This document shows positions 1 to 6,106 of a stretch of 8,623 nt of DNA, in pieces. Position 1 is the first letter of the stretch; every line of letters starts with the position of its first letter. The translations under genes were made by a program, and so were the position numbers. Origin of the DNA: an uncultured Bacilli bacterium (GTDB taxonomy: Bacteria > Bacillota_I > Bacilli_A > RF39 > UBA660); NCBI GenBank assembly GCA_904502155.1, contig CAJGDV010000047.1, positions 1 through 8,623 of the forward strand. Reading direction: 5' to 3'. The notes under the pieces were generated by a model, which saw nothing but the letters and a program-made list of their open reading frames with translations, did not search any database and was not told where the DNA came from.

Positions 1-1022
1 ATCCAGTAGAAAATAATATACCGGTACAACCTGCTGTAGAAGGAGTAGAAGTACCTATGCCAGCATTAGAAGAATTTCCAACTGATGAACCAGTAGCACC
101 TGTTGAAATTCCAGTTGAACAAGCTATGCCAGAAGTGGCACCTGCTGTTGAACCAGTTCCAGCTGTAGAACCTGTAATGCCAGAAGCACCAGCTGTAGAA
201 CCAGTTCCTGCTGTAGAACCAGCTATGCCTGAAGTGGCACCTGCTGTAGAACCAGTTCCAGCTATTGAACCTGCTATGCCAGAAGTAGCTCCTGCTGTAG
301 AAGTTGCTATGCCAGAAATTGGTCCTGTTGCTATGGAAGAACCAGTTCCAGCTGTAGAACCAGCACCTGTTGCTGCAGGAATCGATCCTGTAATGCCAGA
401 AATTGGTCCAGCTATGCCAGAAGTGGCTCCTGAAATGGCACCAAGTCCAGTTGCAGGAGGAATTGATCCAGTAATGCCAGAAGTTGGTCCAGTTACAATG
501 GAAGAACCAGTTCCAGCTGTTGAACCAGCTATGCCTGAAGTAGGTCCAGTTGCAATGGAAGAACCAGTGCCTGCTGTTGAACCTGCTATGCCAGAAATGG
601 CTCCTGCTGTTGAACCAGTTATGCCTGAAGTGGCACCTGCTGTAGAACCAGTTCCAGCTATTGAACCTGCTATGCCAGAAGTAGCTCCTGCTGTAGAAGC
701 TGCTATGCCAGAAGTTGGTCCTGTTGCTATGGAAGAACCAGTTCCAGCTGTTGAACCAGCACAAGGATTAGATCCAGTTGCTGAAGCAGCACCAGAAATG
801 CCAGTAGGTGAAGAACAAAATCCTGAAGCAGTTCCTGCTTTAGATCCAGCAGCTGCTCCTGTAGCAGAAGTAAACCCTGGAGATGCTCAACCACCAGTTG
901 AACCAATGATGGATAATAATGCTGTACAAGAAAAAAAGAAATCTAATAAATTACTTTTAATATTATTAGCAGTATTAGCAGTAGCAGCATTAGGCTTCGT
1001 TGTAGTAACTTTTGTATTATAA
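1..1022 (+). CDS. Acidic Pro/Val/Glu/Ala repeat protein with C-terminal membrane anchor (5' end outside window)
   Basis: Function not recognised. The reading frame is open to the left edge, and the 18 codons before the first ATG at 57 have the same P/V/E-rich composition, so the true start lies outside the window and ATG57 is internal. From that Met, residues 24-235 are 13 irregular repeats, each opening with MPE, and residues 236-290 are a looser P/A/E/D-rich stretch. KKKSNK follows at 293-298, then one hydrophobic helix (about 299-321) ending exactly at the stop. No Lys or Arg occurs in residues 1-292. There is no LPxTG motif and no charged tail after the helix, so this is not a sortase substrate. 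Basic residues on the N-terminal side suggest a tail anchor with the repeats in the cytoplasm (positive-inside rule; inference). The unseen N-terminus could change this. The next gene starts 17 bp downstream with no terminator between, so the two are probably cotranscribed. Confidence 0.85.
   Translation, partial: PVENNIPVQPAVEGVEVPMPALEEFPTDEPVAPVEIPVEQAMPEVAPAVEPVPAVEPVMPEAPAVEPVPAVEPAMPEVAPAVEPVPAIEPAMPEVAPAVEVAMPEIGPVAMEEPVPAVEPAPVAAGIDPVMPEIGPAMPEVAPEMAPSPVAGGIDPVMPEVGPVTMEEPVPAVEPAMPEVGPVAMEEPVPAVEPAMPEMAPAVEPVMPEVAPAVEPVPAIEPAMPEVAPAVEAAMPEVGPVAMEEPVPAVEPAQGLDPVAEAAPEMPVGEEQNPEAVPALDPAAAPVAEVNPGDAQPPVEPMMDNNAVQEKKKSNKLLLILLAVLAVAALGFVVVTFVL
225..365 (+). repeat. 141-bp internal duplication, copy A
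   Basis: This block covers three repeat units and matches positions 621-761 at 138 of 141 bases, with the first 79 bases identical. The other units differ more in sequence and synonymous codons, so this is a recent long duplication inside the array. Confidence 0.88.
621..761 (+). repeat. 141-bp internal duplication, copy B
   Basis: Second copy of the block at 225-365. The three differences give Val to Ala, Ile to Val, and one silent gta/gtt change, so the reading frame and repeat register are preserved. Confidence 0.88.
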
Positions 1023-1039
1023 TTTAGTGAGGGATTAAT

Positions 1040-1750
1040 ATGGCTTTAATAAAATGTCCTGAATGTGGAAAACCAGTTTCAAGTAAAGCATTAGCATGTC
1101 CTTCATGCGGCTTTGATGTTAGACATCGTCATTGGTATAGCAAAAAATGGGGACAATATTTAATAATTTTAACAATATTATTTATAATATTCTCTTGTTA
1201 TAGTTTTCATAGAAAAACAAAAGGCTTGGTAGAAGAAATAAATCAAGTTGTTAAAGAAGAAGTTATTAAAGACTATAAATTAGAATCAATACAAAAAAAT
1301 TATAATAAACTTAATATTATAGAAAAATTATTTGTATATAATTATTATGAATTAAAAAATATACCCGTAGAAGTAACTAGTAATAATCTAAAAAAATATA
1401 TTGATATAAAAATAGCATATTCAAATTATAGTTATGAAGATAATTCTTTCTTAGGATTAATTGATAAATATAAAGAATATGTAACAATGGATATAAATAT
1501 TAAATCAAAAGGAAAATATAAATTTGAAAATATTAAATTTAATCTTGATTTAAATAACGGTTATGTAGTTAAAAAAACAGGTGAACATTTAGAGATAACA
1601 CTAAATGAAGATGGAGAATATAAAGGTAAAATAGACATGGTTAATGATGGTTTACTTAATAATAGTATTACAAGTGAACTTAAAATGCCTAGTGTTGAAC
1701 TAGATAAAATATCATTAAAAAATGTCTCAGGTTATATAAAATGTAAATAA
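1040..1750 (+). CDS. Zinc-ribbon membrane protein with extracytoplasmic domain
   Basis: A 236-residue protein. Residues 6-23 form a zinc ribbon of two CxxC knuckles (C6-P-E-C9 and C20-P-S-C23). A basic stretch (HRHWYSKKWG) follows, then one membrane helix at about 39-55, then about 180 residues rich in Lys, Asn, Ile and Tyr that look beta-rich after about residue 95. The basic residues before the helix put the zinc ribbon inside and the C-terminal part outside (inference). The start is fixed by a GAGGG ribosome binding site at 1029-1033, six bases before ATG. The gene lies 17 bp after the acidic repeat gene and ends at a strong terminator, so it is likely the last gene of that operon. N-terminal zinc ribbons of this kind are common on Firmicute membrane proteins of unknown role. 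The outer domain is not recognised. Confidence 0.85.
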   Translation: MALIKCPECGKPVSSKALACPSCGFDVRHRHWYSKKWGQYLIILTILFIIFSCYSFHRKTKGLVEEINQVVKEEVIKDYKLESIQKNYNKLNIIEKLFVYNYYELKNIPVEVTSNNLKKYIDIKIAYSNYSYEDNSFLGLIDKYKEYVTMDINIKSKGKYKFENIKFNLDLNNGYVVKKTGEHLEITLNEDGEYKGKIDMVNDGLLNNSITSELKMPSVELDKISLKNVSGYIKCK

Positions 1751-1779
1751 AAGAACAATAAAAATTATTGTTCTTTTTT
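1749..1779. terminator. Bidirectional intrinsic terminator between convergent genes
   Basis: A perfect 13-bp stem (1749-1761 with 1765-1777) closes a 3-base loop. A T-rich run follows on the plus strand (1774-1779) and a weaker T-rich stretch on the minus strand. It overlaps the stop codon of the minus-strand gene at 1765, so it probably serves both converging transcripts. Confidence 0.8.
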
Positions 1780-2301
1780 CTTGCCACATTGAGGGCAAAA
1801 AATATCAGTGTCATTTAAATGATGTCCGCAATCACAATTTTTAGATACATCAACAACTGGTATTTCATTAGATACCATATTAGGTTGCACTTGATTTTGA
1901 CTTACCATATTAGGTTGCACTTGATTTTGACTTGCCATATTAGGTTGTACTGGAATATCATTGCAATTATCTTTTGGTTTTTTCTTTGTTATAACTCTAT
2001 ATATAAATAATACAAAACAAAATAAAGAAAAAAATGCAAGAATCAAAGAACACATTTGTCCTAGTGAACCAAAATAATATGTAACAGCTTTTTTTCCATT
2101 AGTTAATGTTTCTTCATAACCTGAACCTAAAACACTTAAAACCGCCATTAAAATACCACAATTTTTACCATTAGCACACTTTCCATAAATGTACTCACTT
2201 GTAAAAGGTATATAACTTAAAAACGTTCTTTCACCATATATTCTTTTATGACCAAAATCTACAATTAGACCTTGTATCAAATAACCTATTATAATTCCCA
2301 T
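1765..2301 (-). CDS. Membrane protein with short tandem repeats and C-terminal zinc ribbon
   Basis: A 178-residue protein. Residues 1-14 are hydrophobic, 49-60 weakly so, and 83-104 form a clear membrane helix followed by KKKPK. A linker holds three copies of a QVQPNMxSQN-type decapeptide (about 118-145), and the end is a zinc ribbon (C156, C158, C169, C172; CDCG...CPQCG). The basic residues after the main helix place the linker and zinc ribbon in the cytoplasm. The motif around 28-40 (FLSYIPFTSEYIYG) resembles the IP-x-x-x-x-Y-x-x-G pattern of some small Firmicute membrane proteins, a weak similarity. The start is supported by AGGAGG on the minus strand (2311-2316), nine bases before ATG. 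I found no clean promoter for it. The domain order is the reverse of the zinc-ribbon protein it faces. Function unknown. Confidence 0.85.
   Translation of the reverse strand: MGIIIGYLIQGLIVDFGHKRIYGERTFLSYIPFTSEYIYGKCANGKNCGILMAVLSVLGSGYEETLTNGKKAVTYYFGSLGQMCSLILAFFSLFCFVLFIYRVITKKKPKDNCNDIPVQPNMASQNQVQPNMVSQNQVQPNMVSNEIPVVDVSKNCDCGHHLNDTDIFCPQCGKKKEQ
1873..1951 (-). repeat. 30-bp tandem repeat coding a decapeptide linker
   Basis: Two full 30-bp units (1873-1902 and 1903-1932) are nearly identical. A partial third (1933-1951) differs at a few bases. The period is a multiple of three, so copy-number changes would lengthen or shorten the linker between the membrane helix and the zinc ribbon without a frameshift. 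Confidence 0.85.
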
Positions 2302-2350
2302 AAAAATTTACCTCCTATTAATATAATATCATAAAAAAAACAAAATTATC

Positions 2351-2380
2351 TTGTTTAATATCTCTATTTTGTGTTATGCT
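2351..2380 (+). promoter_or_regulatory. Promoter of the lipoprotein gene
   Basis: TTGTTT (2351-2356) and TATGCT (2375-2380) are 18 bases apart. The start of transcription would be near 2387, only a few bases before AGGAGG at 2390-2395, giving a leader of about 19 bases. The -35 box is also the right arm of a 6-bp inverted repeat (AAACAA at 2338-2343 and TTGTTT), a possible but unproven operator. Confidence 0.5.
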
Positions 2381-2405
2381 TATATTAGCAGGAGGAGTGA
2401 TGATT

Positions 2406-3344
2406 ATGAAAAAAATAACGACACTTTTACTATTAGCCTGCATATTCGTTACTGGTTGCGATAAAGATTCATTAAAAGATGCTCAACTAAATTTAGTTAC
2501 AGCAAAAAATTACACTGCAAATGTTGTTTTAAACATTAAAGGAACATTTGATAGTGAAAAAATCAATTTTATAAGACGAAAAAAAGTCTTAATTGATAAT
2601 ATTAATGGAACAGCCAAAATAAATGCTGATATAACTCAAAACAAAGAAACATCAAGTGAAACATATTATATTAAAACGGATAAAGATAATGCAACAACAT
2701 ATAAAAAACAAGACGGAATATATAATGCAACAACAGAGAAAAAAGATCAAAATTCATTATATTATATAACAGCATTTATAAATGAAAATAGTGAAATACT
2801 AAGAAAAGAAGAAAAAAACAATTTAATAAACTATGTTATAAACTTAAAAAAAGATAGAGTAGAAAGTTTTCTATCTTCTTACTATGATGTAACATTTTTA
2901 AACAATGAAAAATTCACTATAATAGATGATGTTCCACTATATTTAGAAATTGATAAAAAAGGTAATATTAAATCTATAGAAGCTGATTTCTCAAATTCAA
3001 TCAAATACAATAACGTTAAAAATTATGAATTAGATAAATTTAAGCTAGTAATAAAATATGATTCTTTTAATGAAACAAAAGAAGTAAAAATTCCTAATCA
3101 AATATTAGAAAATAGTTTTGATGAAAAACTTTTATCAATTAGACGATATGCTATTGATTATGTAAAAGGGGTAAATGAATTAAAATTAGGAAATACGACA
3201 ACAACAAATACTATAGGATATACGATTGATAGTGCTAATTTAACTATAGTAGATGATAATGTTGATAATGGTACAATTATCATTGACGGTTATAATATTG
3301 AAGTAAAAGACGGTAAAATAGGTGTACCAACTATTGATGAATAA
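2406..3344 (+). CDS. Lipoprotein with possible pilin-like C-terminal domain
   Basis: A 312-residue secreted lipoprotein. Residues 1-18 are a signal peptide (MKKITT, then LLLLACIFVTG) ending in a lipobox with C18 as the lipidated residue, so the mature protein would sit on the outer face of the membrane. The body (about 25-235) alternates short polar beta-strand-like segments, as in LolA/LppX-type or substrate-binding lipoproteins, but I cannot name a family. Residues 245-305 (RRYAIDYVKGVNEL, then strands ending IIIDGYNIEVKDGKIG) look like the globular part of Gram-positive pseudopilins (inference). In-frame ATGs occur at 2376, 2400 and 2406. ATG2376 overlaps the promoter and precedes the ribosome binding site AGGAGG (2390-2395). 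ATG2406, ten bases after it, gives the standard signal peptide, while ATG2400 would add only Met-Ile. The gene has its own promoter and terminator. Confidence 0.85.
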   Translation: MKKITTLLLLACIFVTGCDKDSLKDAQLNLVTAKNYTANVVLNIKGTFDSEKINFIRRKKVLIDNINGTAKINADITQNKETSSETYYIKTDKDNATTYKKQDGIYNATTEKKDQNSLYYITAFINENSEILRKEEKNNLINYVINLKKDRVESFLSSYYDVTFLNNEKFTIIDDVPLYLEIDKKGNIKSIEADFSNSIKYNNVKNYELDKFKLVIKYDSFNETKEVKIPNQILENSFDEKLLSIRRYAIDYVKGVNELKLGNTTTTNTIGYTIDSANLTIVDDNVDNGTIIIDGYNIEVKDGKIGVPTIDE

Positions 3345-3383
3345 TTTACAAAGTATTGACATAAGAGTTTTGCTTTGAAAAAT

Positions 3384-3412
3384 AAGGGTGAATCAATTTT
3401 CATCCTTTTTTT
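3384..3412 (+). terminator. Intrinsic terminator after the lipoprotein gene
   Basis: A 9-bp stem (AAGGGTGAA at 3384-3392 with TTCATCCTT at 3399-3407, one G-U pair) closes a 6-base loop and runs into seven Ts (3406-3412). It lies about 40 bp after the stop. Confidence 0.8.
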
Positions 3413-3425
3413 GTGTATTTTTTAC

Positions 3426-3454
3426 TTTATAAAAATTATTTTTTTTGTTATAAT
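3426..3454 (+). promoter_or_regulatory. Possible upstream second promoter
   Basis: TTTATA (3426-3431) and a consensus TATAAT (3449-3454) are 17 bases apart. It would start a transcript near 3461 and give the 3577 operon a leader of about 115 bases. The -35 box is poor and the region is extremely AT-rich, so this may be chance. Confidence 0.3.
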
Positions 3455-3463
3455 AGAAAATAG

Positions 3464-3528
3464 TTTACAATTGAAAAAATATTAGAAAGAAAATTAATGG
3501 TCGTGTATTATTTAATTCTTTACAATTG
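3464..3528 (+). repeat. Direct repeat TTTACAATTG around the promoter
   Basis: The ten bases TTTACAATTG occur at 3464-3473 and 3519-3528, 55 bp apart. The second copy contains the -35 box and extends into the palindrome ACAATTGT (3522-3529). The pair could bind a regulator; no function is shown by the sequence. Confidence 0.4.
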
Positions 3529-3547
3529 TGGATTAAAAATGTATAAT
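3519..3547 (+). promoter_or_regulatory. Main promoter of the zincin-like/gltX operon
   Basis: TTTACA (3519-3524) and TATAAT (3542-3547) are separated by exactly 17 bases. Predicted transcription start is near 3554, giving a leader of about 23 bases before ATG3577. The rest of the 3413-3576 gap holds only the weaker upstream promoter and a direct repeat. Confidence 0.7.
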
Positions 3548-3576
3548 ATGCGATATAAATTAATTTGGTGAAGCAA

Positions 3577-3993
3577 ATGAATGAACTTAATTTTACTTAT
3601 GAATCAATTGATTCAAACGAATTTTTAAGCGCTGACTTAAAAGAGAATTTTAAAGAGTTAATTACAGTCTTTCATCAATTGTTTAGTAAAGTAGATTTAT
3701 CTAACTTTAACGAAAGAATAAAAAGACTAAGAATTAAAAAAGGGAGTAAGTTTTTTATAACATCTGATTGTGAATACAATCCTCGTGAAAACATTTTATA
3801 TATCAATGAAGATAAAATTAAAATGGTTGACGCGAAACATAGTTTAATGATGTCTGTATTATCTATAATAACCGCAAAAGATAACTTCTATGGGTTCAAT
3901 GATACTGGAACACTAGAAGGCCTAAATAAAGGTTTAACAGAGCTTATAGCGAACTTTTTAGTAGGAAATGAGGTTGATTTAGATGAAGAATAA
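3577..3993 (+). CDS. Degenerate zincin-like protein, N-terminal part
   Basis: A 138-residue soluble protein with no signal peptide or membrane helix. The pattern from about residue 65 resembles a group of Firmicute zincin-type metallopeptidases: a short strand (ENILYINEDK), then a helix where the family has HExxH, then GF and a GLNEGLTE-like motif. Here the helix reads H88-S-L-M-M92, so the catalytic Glu and second His are missing, and the later motif is GLNKGLTE (115-122). If the match is right, the protein cannot bind zinc in the usual way and is probably a non-enzymatic derivative. This rests on pattern recognition, not a search. ATG3577 is preferred over an in-frame TTG at 3565 because GGTGA (3567-3571) lies five bases before it and overlaps the TTG start. 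It overlaps the next ORF by 11 bp. Confidence 0.75.
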   Translation: MNELNFTYESIDSNEFLSADLKENFKELITVFHQLFSKVDLSNFNERIKRLRIKKGSKFFITSDCEYNPRENILYINEDKIKMVDAKHSLMMSVLSIITAKDNFYGFNDTGTLEGLNKGLTELIANFLVGNEVDLDEE

Positions 3994-4378
3994 AGATGAA
4001 TTAGTTATGGCAAATTTAGTAGGTAGTGTAGTAGGAATTGACACATTATTAAATAGTTATTTTAATAATGACTCAAGTTATGTTTTAAGAGCTTTAATGG
4101 AAAATACTGCTGACATGGAAGATAGTAAAAAAATGCTAGAAGAAATAGAGTATAACTATCAAATGAGAAGCAAAACTAAAAAAAGCAATTTAGGAACTAT
4201 GCAAGCTAAATTTATAAAAATGTATGGAAATATAGAAAATATTGAAGAACTTACTAATCATATTATTACTAATGAAAATATGATAAAAGGAAAAGAAGAA
4301 ATAGAATACCCTGCACTAAAAGAAGGATTAATAGAAGCAGAGTTTATTTATGAAAATGTAAATAAAGTAGCTTCATAA
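3983..4378 (+). CDS. Zincin-like companion ORF, possible C-terminal part of the preceding gene
   Basis: A 131-residue, charged, mostly helical soluble protein. It begins inside the last four codons of the preceding gene (overlap 3983-3993, shifted +1), with GAGG at 3970-3973, nine bases before ATG, so translation is probably coupled. Its first helices (ELVMANLVGSVVGIDTLLNS, then YFNND) resemble the segment that follows the GLNEGLTE motif in intact zincin-like proteins. The two ORFs may therefore be one ancestral gene split by a frameshift, or a programmed or assembly shift. A stop in this frame at 3980-3982 means fusion would need a shift within the 11-bp overlap. On its own it has no recognisable domain. 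gltX follows after 16 bp with no terminator. Confidence 0.7.
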   Translation: MKNKDELVMANLVGSVVGIDTLLNSYFNNDSSYVLRALMENTADMEDSKKMLEEIEYNYQMRSKTKKSNLGTMQAKFIKMYGNIENIEELTNHIITNENMIKGKEEIEYPALKEGLIEAEFIYENVNKVAS

Positions 4379-4394
4379 AAATAGAGGTGAAAAT

Positions 4395-6041
4395 ATGGAA
4401 GAAAACAAAATATTAGCAGATTTAATTTTTCCAAATATAACAAAAACAGTCGAAGATTATGAAAACATGTATCCTAAAAGAGACTTACCTGAAGGAGCAC
4501 GCGTTACTCGTTACGCACCAAGTCCAACAGGATTTATTCACATTGGTGCTTTACTATCATCATTTACTGCAAATATGATAGCACATCAATCAGGAGGAGT
4601 ATATTATTTACGTATTGAAGATACTGATACTGAAAGAACAGTAGAAAATGGTGTAAATGTTATTATTGAAGGATTAAAAGAATTTGGTGTTGAATTTGAT
4701 GAAGGACCAAATACTGATGGAACACAAACTGGAAACTATGGACCATATGTTCAAAGTGAAAGAAAAGAAATCTATCATGCTTTCATTAAACATTTAATAA
4801 TTGAAGGAAAAGCTTATCCTTGCTTCTGTACTAAAGAAGAAAATGATAAAGTAAGAGAACACCAAACTGAAAACAAAAAAAGAATAGGATATTATGGTAA
4901 ATATGCTAAATGTAGAAATATAAGTACTAGCGAAGCTATTGAAAAAATTAAAAATGGTGAACAATACATTATTCGTATTAAATCACCAGGATGTTTTGAT
5001 AGAAAAATAGTTGTAGAGGATTTAATCAAAGGTAAAGTAGAAATGCCAGAAAATGATATTGATATTCCAATAATGAAAAAAGATGGATTACCAACATATC
5101 ATTTCGCACACTTAGTTGATGATCATTTAATGCGTACAACACATATAACACGTGGAGATGAATGGTTACCAAGTTTACCAGTTCATATTCAATTATTCCA
5201 AATGTTTGGATTTAAGCCACTTAAATATGCACACTTATCACCAATTTCTAAAAATGATAATGGTGGTATAAGAAAAATATCAAAAAGAAAAGATCCAGAA
5301 GCTGCAATGAGTTATTACCACCAAGAAGGAATACCTTCTTATGCTGTAATGCTTTATTTAGCAACATTAATGAATTCTAACTTTGAAGAATGGTATAATC
5401 AAAACAAGGAAAAACCTTATACTGATTTTAAATTTGATTTCAAAAAAATGAGTAAATCATGTCCACTTTTTGATGGAGATAAATTAAATAATATTTCAAA
5501 AATTTATTTCAGTTTACTAAAAGCAGAAAAAATTTATAATGATGCATGTGTTTATTTTGAAAAATATGACAAAGAATTCTATAATATCTTTACTAAAAAT
5601 AAAGAATACTCAGTAAATTTATTAAATATCGAAAGAGAAGTTAAAAAACCTCGTAAAGATATAGCAAGTTATAAAGATATTAAAAAAGAATTTAGTTATA
5701 TGTACGATGAATTATTTAATGATGTTTCATATGACTGGCAAAAAATTACTAATATAGATGATATTAAAGAAATATTAGATGCATATATTAATGTTTATGA
5801 TGAAAACGATGAAAAAGATGCATGGTTTAATAAATGTAAAGAAGTATGCGATAAATTAGGATATGCTAGTGATATGAAAGCATATAAAGAAAATCCTGAT
5901 GCATATAAAGGAAATGTTGCTGATCTTACAACAGTTATTCGTGTTGCACTTACAGGTCGTAGTCAAACTCCAGATTTATATGAATTATTAAAATTATTAG
6001 GAAAAGAAAATATTATAAATAGATTTAATAAAGTTGCTTAA
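4395..6041 (+). CDS. gltX: Glutamyl-tRNA synthetase
   Basis: Class I aminoacyl-tRNA synthetase that attaches Glu to tRNA-Glu. In organisms lacking GlnRS it also charges tRNA-Gln for amidation by GatCAB, but whether this one does so cannot be seen here. RYAPSPTGFIHIG (39-51) holds the HIGH-type motif, LRIEDTD (72-78) the Glu-binding region, C143-x-C145 with Y170 and C173 a GluRS-type zinc site, RGDEW (253-257) the active site, and KISKR (294-298) the KMSKS-type loop. The C-terminal anticodon-binding half is about 230 residues. At 548 residues it is longer than the usual ~480-500. The difference is largely an N-terminal extension of about 35 residues (LADLIFPNITKTVEDY...), seen in a clostridial/Mollicutes-type GltX branch. 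GAGGTG (4384-4389) lies five bases before ATG. It is the third gene of the operon starting at 3577, and its end is folded into the terminator. Confidence 0.96.
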   Translation: MEENKILADLIFPNITKTVEDYENMYPKRDLPEGARVTRYAPSPTGFIHIGALLSSFTANMIAHQSGGVYYLRIEDTDTERTVENGVNVIIEGLKEFGVEFDEGPNTDGTQTGNYGPYVQSERKEIYHAFIKHLIIEGKAYPCFCTKEENDKVREHQTENKKRIGYYGKYAKCRNISTSEAIEKIKNGEQYIIRIKSPGCFDRKIVVEDLIKGKVEMPENDIDIPIMKKDGLPTYHFAHLVDDHLMRTTHITRGDEWLPSLPVHIQLFQMFGFKPLKYAHLSPISKNDNGGIRKISKRKDPEAAMSYYHQEGIPSYAVMLYLATLMNSNFEEWYNQNKEKPYTDFKFDFKKMSKSCPLFDGDKLNNISKIYFSLLKAEKIYNDACVYFEKYDKEFYNIFTKNKEYSVNLLNIEREVKKPRKDIASYKDIKKEFSYMYDELFNDVSYDWQKITNIDDIKEILDAYINVYDENDEKDAWFNKCKEVCDKLGYASDMKAYKENPDAYKGNVADLTTVIRVALTGRSQTPDLYELLKLLGKENIINRFNKVA

Positions 6042-6058
6042 AATAGCAACTTTTTTTT
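6030..6058 (+). terminator. gltX: gltX intrinsic terminator
   Basis: A 9-bp stem (6030-6038 with 6045-6053; core AAGTTGCT/AGCAACTT) closes a loop that contains the gltX stop codon, followed by Ts to 6058. The last codons of gltX (K-V-A) therefore encode the left arm. Confidence 0.88.
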
Positions 6059-6084
6059 GACTTTCATTTTTTTTTTTTTATAAT
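6057..6084 (+). promoter_or_regulatory. Promoter of the six-helix membrane protein gene
   Basis: TTGACT (6057-6062) begins in the T run of the gltX terminator. TATAAT lies at 6079-6084, spacer 16 bases; a second TATAAT at 6085-6090 is too far away for this -35 box. Transcription would start near 6091, at the ribosome binding site AGGAGGG itself. Confidence 0.7.
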
Positions 6085-6106
6085 TATAATAGGAGGGACT
6101 ATTTTT

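Larger units (their letters stand above)
126..761 (+). repeat. Array of 13 MPE-headed Pro/Val/Glu/Ala repeats
   Basis: Thirteen units begin with Met-Pro-Glu and are 7-28 residues long, usually 11, 17 or 19. Two main types alternate: MPEVAPAVEPVPAVEPA and MPEVGPVAMEEPVPAVEPA. Two units carry a G-I-D-P-V ending instead (near residues 108-112 and 135-139 counted from ATG57). Codons vary between copies (cca/cct, gta/gtt, gct/gca), so the array is a mix of old and young copies. It encodes a probably extended, proline-stiffened, strongly acidic segment. Confidence 0.9.

Noticed and set aside
57..59. ATG57 as the start of the repeat protein
   Set aside because: Codons before it stay open to the window edge and encode the same P/V/E-rich composition. 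No ribosome binding site precedes it.
126..761. CRISPR-like or mobile repeat array
   Set aside because: The repeats are in frame, of variable length, have no unique spacers and encode a regular peptide pattern.
66..764. 232-codon open frame on the minus strand
   Set aside because: It mirrors the plus-strand Pro/Glu/Val/Ala repeats. The translation is an implausible Phe/Trp/Ser/Asn/His-rich repeat, and it has no start signal or independent support.
1..1022. LPxTG-type surface anchor or foreign origin of the GC-richer repeat gene
   Set aside because: No LPxTG motif and no basic tail after the helix. The higher GC content follows from Pro/Ala/Val/Glu codons, and the gene uses the same A/T-ending codons as its neighbours.
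1819..2010. 63-codon plus-strand open frame
   Set aside because: It lies antisense inside the convergent zinc-ribbon gene and is created by the 30-bp tandem repeat. No ribosome binding site.
2376..2378. ATG2376 as start of the lipoprotein
   Set aside because: It overlaps the -10 box and precedes the AGGAGG site. The extra residues spoil a standard lipoprotein signal peptide starting at 2406.
3565..3567. TTG3565 as start of the zincin-like ORF
   Set aside because: The GGTGA ribosome binding site (3567-3571) overlaps this TTG and is correctly spaced for ATG3577.
5445..5459. Exact KMSKS in gltX as the catalytic loop
   Set aside because: Residues 351-355 read KMSKS but come about 57 residues after the real loop KISKR (294-298), at the place where GluRS has its 'F-x-x-x-x-x-S-x-x-x-x-FD-x-x-KL' segment. 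Chance resemblance.
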